Source: UBA1189 sp964570685 (lineage in GTDB: Bacteria; Bacteroidota; Bacteroidia; Bacteroidales; Bacteroidaceae). From it: a stretch of 35,221 bases of DNA. The stretch spans positions 1 through 35,221 of the forward strand of contig CAZMZC010000034.1 of NCBI GenBank assembly GCA_964570685.1, in the 5' to 3' direction. The translations under genes and the position numbers were made by a program. The notes under the pieces were generated by a model. It worked only from the letters and a program-made list of their open reading frames with translations. It made no database searches and was not told where the DNA came from. Positions 23,990 through 30,671 of the stretch are shown here, piece after piece. Numbering within the stretch: position 1 is the first letter of the stretch; every line of letters starts with the position of its first letter.

Positions 23990-24625
23990 TTAGTCCACGT
24001 ACTTCACCTTACCCCAATCGCGCGGTTTGGCTGCAGGAGCCTCGTCGGCATAACCGAAACCTACACAAAGGCACAACTCATAGTCTTCGCTGAAACCGAG
24101 CTTCTCAAGGATAGGCAGGCAAGCCTCATTGTCTGTCAAGAAGCGCACAGGGCTGCCTAAACAAATAGAGCCTACGCCCATAGACCAGGCCGAAAGCACC
24201 ATATTCTCGGCCATAAGTCCGCAATCGTAAGCCGAGAAGTCGTACGACTTGGCGCGAGCTATAAACACCATCGTGGGAGCTCCACGGAAGCATCCCTTCA
24301 CCATTTCAGGATCCATATCGGGATGTCCCTTGGCCATGGCATCCTTTATCTCGGCCATAAATTCGGGATTATCTACTACACGCACCTCCCACGACTGCTT
24401 GTTCTGTCCGTTCGGAGCATTGATGCCACACTTGAGGATGAGGTCCATCTTCTCACGCTCTACTGGCTGCGGCTTGTACTTACGGATGCTGCGACGTGCC
24501 ATAATTGTTTTCACCACCTGATTCCCTGGGTGTTCACACATTGCAGTTGTCTCCTGTTTGTTTTGGCAACCGGCCAACATGCAGCCGAGGATGCCAACGG
24601 TTAAGATTGTCTTTTTCATATTCAC
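23990..24625 (-). CDS. nitroreductase-family lipoprotein
   Basis: 211 residues. The N-terminus is a lipoprotein signal with LAGC (Cys20). The rest is a compact nitroreductase fold: FMN-phosphate-binding RRSIRKYKPQPV (about 44-55), APNGQNKQSWEVRVVD (about 70-85), and GLMAENMVLSAWSMGVGSICLGSP (split as GLMAENMVLSAW and GVGSICLGSP). Enzymes of this family use FMN and NAD(P)H to reduce nitro groups, quinones or flavins and are normally cytoplasmic, so an exported lipoprotein form is unusual; its electron donor is unclear. Start could be M1 or M3 (24619). It is 30 bp downstream of rmuC. Confidence 0.8.
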   Translation of the reverse strand: MNMKKTILTVGILGCMLAGCQNKQETTAMCEHPGNQVVKTIMARRSIRKYKPQPVEREKMDLILKCGINAPNGQNKQSWEVRVVDNPEFMAEIKDAMAKGHPDMDPEMVKGCFRGAPTMVFIARAKSYDFSAYDCGLMAENMVLSAWSMGVGSICLGSPVRFLTDNEACLPILEKLGFSEDYELCLCVGFGYADEAPAAKPRDWGKVKYVD

Positions 24626-24655
24626 TGTTCTTTAATAGTTTTTGTCATATTCCTA

Positions 24656-25990
24656 TCACTCCTGCTCTTCGTCAAATATGGCGCCATCAAGCGACAAGAT
24701 ATCAGCCGAACGCTCGGAAGGCAACTCTTGCACCTGACGCAGCTTACGCTCTATGGCACGAGTGCGCTTACCTATCATCTCATCAAGCTGCGTGCCCGCA
24801 GTCTCCAAGTTCTTCTGCACCTTCATCAGCATACCGCCAAACTTCCCGAACTCCGTTTTCACTGCAGCCAACACAGTCCACACCTCACTCGAGCGCTTCT
24901 CTATAGCCAATGTGCGAAATCCCATCTGCAGGCTATTGAGAATGGCGCCAAGAGTTGTAGGTCCAGTTACGATAACCCTAAACTCACGTTGAAGCTGCTC
25001 TACAAGTGCTGTGCGACGAATAACCTCAGCATATATATTTTCGAAAGGAAGGAACATAATACCAAAGTCTGTAGTATAAGGCGGATCAAGATATTTGTCA
25101 CGAATATCACGAGCCATTTTCTTGACCACTATTTCAAGCTGATGAGATGTCGCGTTGATACGGTCCACTTCCCCCGATTCATAAGCATCAAGGTATTGTT
25201 CGTAAGCATCTTTGGGGAACTTCGCATCTATCGGCAGGTATACGCATTCCAAGCCATCCTCCTTGCCTGGTAGTTTGACGGCAAACTCCACAAACTCCGT
25301 ACTTTTCTGTTTGGTCTTCACATTAGCATCATACTGTTCCGGACTAAGCATCTGCTCCAGAAGGGCTTGCAACTGTACCTCCCCGAAGGTACCTCGGGTC
25401 TTCACGTTAGTGAGCACGCGCTTCAGTCCGCCCACATCTTGTGCCAGACTCTTCATCTCACCCAATCCCTGCTGCACATTTTCCAATTGCGTCCTTACCA
25501 ACTCGAACGATTGTCCTATGCGTTCATTGAGTGTCTTCTGTAACTTCTCCTCCACCATCAGACGCATCTCATCGAGGCGCTTTTCCGTAGACTGCACCAA
25601 CTGCTCTTGCCTACGGGTCATGGCCTCCAGCTTATCGCGTTGCAACTCATTGGTCGTAAGTAGATTTCTATTAAGTGTATCCAATATCTGCTGCAACTGC
25701 TGCACTTGATTATCGGCAATCTCCTTGCGCAGATCCTCTACGCGGCGTCCGAGCTCCATACGATTCTCGGCCATCTGCTCGCGTGTCGTACGCGACAGTT
25801 CCTCGCGCACCAACTGCAACTGACTCTGTATCTCTGCTGTCTGATCCGTCAACAGCTGGCGCAACTGTTCCTCACTCAGCGCCTGACACCGCCTACTTAT
25901 CTTGACAGTAAAGACAAGAACTACAACATTGACTATCAACAATAGCGTCAACAATGCGCCAACGATATATATATAAATCCATATCTCCAT
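24656..25990 (-). CDS. rmuC: DNA recombination protein RmuC
   Basis: 444 residues. An N-terminal transmembrane helix (about 3-28) is followed by a long coiled coil (about 35-200, many Gln/Glu/Arg). The RmuC domain covers about 185-400: LKRVLTNVKTRGTFGEVQL, KQKSTEFVEFAVKLPG, PIDAKFPKDAYEQYLDA and GIMFLPFENIYAEV. RmuC proteins limit inversion and other rearrangements between short inverted repeats and are related to restriction-like nucleases. The protein is of full length. It heads the minus-strand series and probably has its own promoter at 26010; co-transcription with the hydrolases is possible but not proven. Confidence 0.92.
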   Translation of the reverse strand: MEIWIYIYIVGALLTLLLIVNVVVLVFTVKISRRCQALSEEQLRQLLTDQTAEIQSQLQLVREELSRTTREQMAENRMELGRRVEDLRKEIADNQVQQLQQILDTLNRNLLTTNELQRDKLEAMTRRQEQLVQSTEKRLDEMRLMVEEKLQKTLNERIGQSFELVRTQLENVQQGLGEMKSLAQDVGGLKRVLTNVKTRGTFGEVQLQALLEQMLSPEQYDANVKTKQKSTEFVEFAVKLPGKEDGLECVYLPIDAKFPKDAYEQYLDAYESGEVDRINATSHQLEIVVKKMARDIRDKYLDPPYTTDFGIMFLPFENIYAEVIRRTALVEQLQREFRVIVTGPTTLGAILNSLQMGFRTLAIEKRSSEVWTVLAAVKTEFGKFGGMLMKVQKNLETAGTQLDEMIGKRTRAIERKLRQVQELPSERSADILSLDGAIFDEEQE

Positions 25991-26009
25991 GACATACTAT
26001 TTTAAGTTA

Positions 26010-26017
26010 CAAAGATA
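26010..26017 (-). promoter_or_regulatory. -7 element upstream of rmuC
   Basis: TATCTTTG on the minus strand, 20 bp before the start codon. No TTTG is found at the right -33 distance (TTTA at about 26043). Leader about 13 nt. Confidence 0.5.
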
Positions 26018-26167
26018 CGAAGAAACGAGCAAAATATATTAAACTCATGCATTATTTTCAAAGTAAAGATTGCAAATAGTTTATATCTATCAGTCAATAG
26101 TTCATAAAAAGGGTAAGATATACCTAAATACATATATATAGTTATAGGGAATGCAGAAAAAAAGTCG

Positions 26168-26175
26168 TACCTTTG
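26168..26175 (+). promoter_or_regulatory. -7 element of pflB; divergent rmuC/pflB gap
   Basis: TACCTTTG fits TAnnTTTG; a -33 TTTG is not evident. The leader is about 70 nt. The 260-bp gap between rmuC and pflB is AT-rich and holds no gene. I see no clear FNR-like dyad. Confidence 0.5.
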
Positions 26176-26250
26176 CACTCGAAAAACAAAAGACAGGGAA
26201 TACTTTAATATATAAGGAAAGAAAAAACATATATAAAAATCTATTCAGAA

Positions 26251-28473
26251 ATGGAACAAAACTTTATCAACGGACTTTGGAACAAAGAAATCAATGTGGC
26301 TGATTTCGTAAGTACCAACATTGCCCCCTACACAGGTGACGCCTCATTCCTGCAAGGCCCCACAGTGCGCACAACCAACCTTTGGAACCTTTGCTTGAAG
26401 GCTCTTGAGGAGGAGCGCAACAATGGTGGCGTACGTTCTCTTGACAACGTGACCGTATCTACCATCACCTCACACAAGGCCGGTTATATCGACAAGGAGA
26501 ACGAGCTCATCGTAGGTCTCCAGACCGACGAACTCCTGAAGCGTTCTATCAAGCCCTTCGGTGGTATCAATGTAGTAGCCAAGGCTTGCCGCGAGAATGG
26601 TCTCGAAGTAGACGATAAGGTAAAAGATATCTTCACCCACTACCGCAAGACACACAACGACGGTGTGTTTGATGCTTATACCGACGAGATCCGCTCGTTC
26701 CGCTCATTGGGCTTCCTCACCGGTCTGCCCGACAACTATGCTCGTGGCCGTATCATCGGTGACTACCGCCGTCTGGCTCTCTATGGTATCGACCGTCTGA
26801 TCGAGGCCAAGGAGGAGGACAAGCGCGCCATCAACGGCCCGATGACCGATGCCAACATCCGCCTTCGCGAAGAGGTGACAGAGCAGATCAAGGCCCTCAA
26901 GGATATCAAGGTGATGGGCGAGTACTACGGTCTCGACCTCAGCCGCCCCGCTACCTCTGCCCAGGAGGCCGTACAGTGGGTATACATGGCCTACCTCGCT
27001 GCCGTGAAGGAACAGGACGGTGCCGCCATGTCGCTCGGTAACGTATCTTCGTTCCTCGACATCTTCATCGAGTACGACCTCGCTCACGGCAAGATCAACG
27101 AGGTATTCGCACAGGAGCTCATCGACCAGTTCGTAATCAAGCTCCGTATGGTGCGTCACCTCCGTATGCAGTCATACAACGACATCTTTGCCGGCGACCC
27201 CACTTGGGTAACCGAGGCTATCGGTGGCCGCTTCAACGACGGCCGCACCAAGGTGACCAAGACCTCGTTCCGCTTCCTCCAGACATTGTACAACCTCGGC
27301 CCGAGCCCCGAACCCAACTTGACCATCCTCTGGAGCCCGCAGCTCCCCGAGGGCTTCAAGGAGTTCTGCGCCAAGGTATCTGTAGACACCAGCTCTATCC
27401 AGTACGAGAACGACAACCTGATGCGTGAGGTGCGCAACTGCGACGACTACGGTATCGCTTGCTGCGTATCTTACCAGGCTATCGGTAAGCAGATCCAGTT
27501 CTTCGGTGCCCGCGCCAATCTGGCCAAGGCTCTCTTGCTCGCCATCAACGGTGGCCGTTGCGAAAACACTGGTACTGTAATGGTGAAGGGTATCCCCGTA
27601 CTCACCAGCGACGAGCTCAAGTTTGAGGAGGTAATGGCCAACTACAAGAAGGTGCTCACCGAGATTGCTCGCGTATACAACGAGGCAATGAACATTATCC
27701 ACTACATGCACGACAAGTACTACTACGAGAAGGCACAGATGGCATTCATCGACACCAATCCTCGTATCAACTTGGCATATGGTGTAGCAGGTCTCTCTAT
27801 TGCCCTCGACTCACTCTCAGCTATCCGCTATGCCAAGGTAACCGCCAAGCGTAACGAGATTGGTTTGACCGAGTCGTTCGACATTCAGGGCGAGTTCCCC
27901 TGCTTCGGTAACAACGATGACCGTGTAGACCAGCTCGGTGTAGACCTCGTATACTACTTCTCTGAAGAGTTGAAGAAGCTGCCCGTATACAAGAACGCAC
28001 GTCCTACCCTCTCACTCCTCACCATCACCTCAAACGTGATGTACGGAAAGAAGACCGGTGCTACACCTGACGGTCGTGCCAAGGGTATCCCCTTCGCACC
28101 CGGTGCCAACCCCATGCACGGACGCGACAAGAACGGTGCCATCGCATCGCTCAGCTCAGTGGCCAAGCTCCGCTACCGCGACTCACAGGACGGTATCTCC
28201 AACACCTTTTCTATCATCCCGAAGTCACTCGGCCCCACACCCGAAGAGCGTGTAGAGAACCTCGTGACCATGATGGACGGCTACTTCACCAAGGGTGCAC
28301 ACCACCTCAACGTGAACGTGCTCAACCGCGAGATGCTGATGGACGCCATGGAGCATCCCGAGAAGTATCCGCAGCTCACCATCCGTGTATCGGGTTATGC
28401 CGTTAACTTCATCAAGCTGAGCCGCGAGCACCAGTTGGAGGTTATCAGCCGTTCGTTCCACGAGAGAATGTAA
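26251..28473 (+). CDS. pflB: formate C-acetyltransferase (pyruvate formate-lyase)
   Basis: 740 residues, close to the usual 740-760. It converts pyruvate and CoA to acetyl-CoA and formate in anaerobic cytoplasm. The catalytic pair is Cys404-Cys405 (YGIACCVSY). The glycyl radical site is Gly715 in RVSGYAVNF, near the C-terminus, as required for activation. Other family segments are GPSPEPNLTILWSPQLP and TPDGRAKGIPFAPGANPMHGRD (split as TPDGRAKGIPF and APGANPMHGRD). All catalytic residues are intact. Codon use is strongly biased, as expected of an abundant fermentation enzyme. The activase gene follows 143 bp later behind a palindromic repeat. Confidence 0.97.
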   Translation: MEQNFINGLWNKEINVADFVSTNIAPYTGDASFLQGPTVRTTNLWNLCLKALEEERNNGGVRSLDNVTVSTITSHKAGYIDKENELIVGLQTDELLKRSIKPFGGINVVAKACRENGLEVDDKVKDIFTHYRKTHNDGVFDAYTDEIRSFRSLGFLTGLPDNYARGRIIGDYRRLALYGIDRLIEAKEEDKRAINGPMTDANIRLREEVTEQIKALKDIKVMGEYYGLDLSRPATSAQEAVQWVYMAYLAAVKEQDGAAMSLGNVSSFLDIFIEYDLAHGKINEVFAQELIDQFVIKLRMVRHLRMQSYNDIFAGDPTWVTEAIGGRFNDGRTKVTKTSFRFLQTLYNLGPSPEPNLTILWSPQLPEGFKEFCAKVSVDTSSIQYENDNLMREVRNCDDYGIACCVSYQAIGKQIQFFGARANLAKALLLAINGGRCENTGTVMVKGIPVLTSDELKFEEVMANYKKVLTEIARVYNEAMNIIHYMHDKYYYEKAQMAFIDTNPRINLAYGVAGLSIALDSLSAIRYAKVTAKRNEIGLTESFDIQGEFPCFGNNDDRVDQLGVDLVYYFSEELKKLPVYKNARPTLSLLTITSNVMYGKKTGATPDGRAKGIPFAPGANPMHGRDKNGAIASLSSVAKLRYRDSQDGISNTFSIIPKSLGPTPEERVENLVTMMDGYFTKGAHHLNVNVLNREMLMDAMEHPEKYPQLTIRVSGYAVNFIKLSREHQLEVISRSFHERM

Positions 28474-28477
28474 TATA

Positions 28478-28604
28478 GAGACCCACCCCAACCCTCCCTG
28501 TGAGGGAGGGGGCTCGAGCCTCACTATAAAAACAATAAAAAAATAGATTCACTTTCAGCGATGTCTGAATTCCCTCCCTCATAGGGAGGGTTAGGGTGGG
28601 TCTC
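28478..28604. repeat. REP-like inverted pair between pflB and pflA
   Basis: Arms 28478-28510 and 28572-28604 (33 bp) are reverse complements at 31 of 33 positions, beginning GAGACCCACCC. Each arm has its own inner hairpin (CCCTCCC TGTGA GGGAGGG and its counterpart). The 61-bp centre is AT-rich. The left arm begins 5 bp after the pflB stop and the right ends 12 bp before the pflA start. Confidence 0.9.
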
Positions 28605-28616
28605 CTAATTATAGTT

Positions 28617-29342
28617 ATGATAAACGTACACTCCTACGAAAGTATGGGGACATTCGACGGGCCGGGTCTCCGGCTCGTCGTTTTCCTTCAAGGCTGTCCC
28701 TTCCGCTGCCTCTACTGTGCCAACCCCGACACCATTGACCTCAAGGGTGGCAAGGCCACTCGCCCCGAAGAGATTGTCGATATGGCAGTCAGCCAAATAC
28801 CCTTCTTCGGCAAGCGTGGCGGCATCACTTTCTCGGGCGGCGAACCCACCGTACAAGCCGAAGCCCTCGTACCCTTGGTTCGTGACCTCAAGAGCCACGG
28901 CATACACACCTGCATCGACACCAACGGCGGTATCTGGAACAAGCACGTCGAGGAACTCATGGCCGAGGTTGACCTCGTACTGCTCGACATCAAGCAGTTC
29001 AACCCCGAGCGCCATCGCCAGCTCACGGGTCGCAGCAACGAGCAGACCCTGCGCACTGCCGCATGGCTCGAAGAACATGCCCACCCTTTCTGGCTACGCT
29101 ACGTATTGGTACCCGGCTATAGTGACATGGAGGAGGACATCCGTGCGCTTGGAGAAGCCCTTGGCCATTACAAGCAGATAGAACGTGTTGAGATACTGCC
29201 CTATCACCGCTTCGGCGTACACAAATGGGAAGCTATGGGTTGGAAGTACGAACTCAAAGAAGTAAAAGAGAATACGCAAGAGCAGTTACAACGTGCCGAG
29301 CGGCTCTTCAGCGAATACTTCCCCACCGTTATTGTCAACTAA
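28617..29342 (+). CDS. pflA: pyruvate formate-lyase activating enzyme (radical SAM)
   Basis: 241 residues from the ATG at 28617; an in-frame GTG at 28596 falls inside the palindromic repeat. The radical-SAM cluster motif is CPFRCLYC (Cys27, Cys31, Cys34), followed by GGITFSGGEPTVQ (SAM-binding GGE). It generates the glycyl radical on Gly715 of PflB using S-adenosylmethionine. The length is typical of PflA (about 245), with no extra ferredoxin domain, so it is the classical type. The early MGTFDGPGLRLVVFLQGC block is diagnostic. Confidence 0.95.
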   Translation: MINVHSYESMGTFDGPGLRLVVFLQGCPFRCLYCANPDTIDLKGGKATRPEEIVDMAVSQIPFFGKRGGITFSGGEPTVQAEALVPLVRDLKSHGIHTCIDTNGGIWNKHVEELMAEVDLVLLDIKQFNPERHRQLTGRSNEQTLRTAAWLEEHAHPFWLRYVLVPGYSDMEEDIRALGEALGHYKQIERVEILPYHRFGVHKWEAMGWKYELKEVKENTQEQLQRAERLFSEYFPTVIVN

Positions 29343-29399
29343 AATAATGTTGCAGTACACCAAAGAAATCTCCATTCGATAAGCATGGGAGACGAGCTA

Positions 29400-29447
29400 C
29401 CAATTTAAATTGGCGAGGGCGGAGTACCTCACGGTGCCCCACCCTCT
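29400..29447. terminator. probable terminator region between convergent pflA and rubrerythrin genes
   Basis: It contains a perfect 14-bp palindrome CCAATTTAAATTGG (29400-29413) and an imperfect GC-rich hairpin right after it (GAGGGCGGAGTACC with GGTGCCCCACCCTC, 11 of 14 paired). No long T-run follows on either strand, so intrinsic termination is uncertain. The 164-bp gap has no gene. Confidence 0.4.
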
Positions 29448-29506
29448 ATGTTTAAGAAACTACATTTACGTGGTTAATCGTTATACCAATCTATTACACT
29501 TATCTA

Positions 29507-30085
29507 TCAATAGTTCTCCTTCTGTACCTCGAAGTATGACTGTGGATGCAGACAAGCGGGGCATGCCTTGGGCGCCTCTTCGGCTTCGATGATATATCCG
29601 CAGTTGCGGCATTGCCAGAACACCTTCCCATCTTTCTTGAATACGGAACCTTCCTCTACGTTCTTCAGCAATTCCAGGTAACGCTCCTCGTGCCCCTTCT
29701 CGGCAATAGCAACATTGCGATACATGGCAGCGATGGCAGGGAATCCCTCCTCGGCCGCAATATCTGCAAACTTGGGATAGTCGTCTACCCACTCCTCATG
29801 CTCACCGGCAGCGGCAGCACGGAGGTTCTCCATCGTGGTACCGATGACACCTGCAGGGAACTTGGCGGTAATCTCCACCATACCACCCTCAAGATATTTG
29901 AACATGCGCTTAGCATGCTCCTTCTCCTGCTCGGCAGTCTCGGTAAAGATGGCAGCAATCTGCTCGTAACCCTCTTTTTTTGCCTGACTGGCAAAATAGG
30001 TGTAGCGCATACGTGCCTGCGACTCACCTGCGAACGACATCATCAGATTCTTCTCGGTCTGTGTACCTTTAATACTTTTAGCCAT
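29507..30085 (-). CDS. rbr: rubrerythrin
   Basis: 192 residues from the ATG at 30085 (MAKSIKGTQTEKNL, the usual rubrerythrin start); an upstream frame adds MKRV. The N-terminal ferritin-like four-helix domain binds a diiron site, with Glu21 in FAGESQARMRY, EQEKEHAKRM, and later EEWVDDYPKFADIAAEEGF / AEKGHEERY segments. The C-terminal rubredoxin-like domain has two CxxC pairs, CRNCGYI and CPAC. It reduces hydrogen peroxide in anaerobes using electrons from rubredoxin or NADH pathways. Full length, all ligands visible. It is a monocistronic gene with its own promoter. Confidence 0.96.
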   Translation of the reverse strand: MAKSIKGTQTEKNLMMSFAGESQARMRYTYFASQAKKEGYEQIAAIFTETAEQEKEHAKRMFKYLEGGMVEITAKFPAGVIGTTMENLRAAAAGEHEEWVDDYPKFADIAAEEGFPAIAAMYRNVAIAEKGHEERYLELLKNVEEGSVFKKDGKVFWQCRNCGYIIEAEEAPKACPACLHPQSYFEVQKENY

Positions 30086-30145
30086 AACTCTTTTCAATTT
30101 TAATAGGTGTTATTTATTGTTCTATTTCTTCATCTTTTGGCATTG

Positions 30146-30177
30146 CAAAGATAAGAGGATTTTTTTGACCATGCAAA
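30146..30177 (-). promoter_or_regulatory. rbr: promoter TTTG-N20-TATCTTTG of rubrerythrin
   Basis: On the minus strand a -33 TTTG (30177-30174) and a -7 TATCTTTG (30153-30146) are 20 bp apart. The leader would be about 55 nt. Confidence 0.7.
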
Positions 30178-30415
30178 TAGACTGCATTTATTGACCGATA
30201 TACAATGACTATAGAGACCATTCCATTAGAGCTAGTTTCACAAACTAAAGAGAGAGCCTTTCGGCCTACCGCAACAAAACACGTATTGTTTTCCGTATCC
30301 CCGTTCTTTGCTTCCTTCCCGCATTTTTCTAATCGCCCGTAGCTGCGTTCTTTTCGTCCGCCTTGGGGATTGAAAATCATGCAAGGTGAGAGGAAAGCGC
30401 CATTCAAGCCCCCCC
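30178..30415. other. intergenic stretch with no recognised feature
   Basis: About 240 bp between the rubrerythrin promoter and the terminator of the BspA operon. A minus-strand open frame (30114-30461) crosses it but starts inside the terminator hairpin and ends beyond the rubrerythrin promoter, so it is unlikely to be a gene. Confidence 0.5.
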
Positions 30416-30456
30416 AAAAAAACTGCAGCCGATGGTCAATGTAACCATCGGCTGCA
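30416..30456 (-). terminator. Rho-independent terminator of the BspA operon
   Basis: A 13-bp stem, TGCAGCCGATGGT (30424-30436) with ACCATCGGCTGCA (30444-30456), and a 7-nt loop. On the minus strand it is followed by a run of seven T. It lies 23 bp after the stop of the small peptide gene. Confidence 0.88.
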
Positions 30457-30478
30457 ATCATTTTGCTACAGGGGCTTA

Positions 30479-30658
30479 CTACTCACCATCCCACAAATCC
30501 CCCCACGAGCCACGATGCTCATTTGATAGGTCGGGACCGCTACCTGCATTTCCATTACCAGTACCAGCGCTTCCTGTTTCATTGGATGTTGTCAACATCA
30601 ACGCCTCGGTTTCAAGTTCAGCCACCTCCACAATAGGAGTCACATAATTCTTTTTCAT
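30479..30658 (-). CDS. small peptide of 59 residues, hypothetical
   Basis: It starts MKKNYVTPIVEVAELETEAL and runs to a TAG at 30479-30481. The MKK.Y..P.v.vv..e...l pattern is one I recognise from small Bacteroidales hypothetical peptides of 50-80 residues, which then turn Gly/Ser/Asn-rich. Here residues 26-42 are Gly/Asn/Ser-rich (SNETGSAGTGNGNAGSG) and the end is acidic and Trp-rich (GSWGDLWDGE). No hydrophobic signal is present. It begins 13 bp after the BspA-like stop and is followed by a strong terminator, so it is the last gene of that operon. Function unknown; a peptide precursor or a surface-assembly factor are possibilities only. Confidence 0.7.
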   Translation of the reverse strand: MKKNYVTPIVEVAELETEALMLTTSNETGSAGTGNGNAGSGPDLSNEHRGSWGDLWDGE

Positions 30659-30671
30659 TTTTCTGTTTTTT

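Noticed and set aside
28596..28616. GTG start for PflA
   Set aside because: It lies in the right arm of the palindromic repeat, and the ATG at 28617 matches PflA length.
30114..30461. 115-codon minus-strand frame
   Set aside because: It starts in the terminator hairpin and ends beyond the rubrerythrin promoter; no family features.
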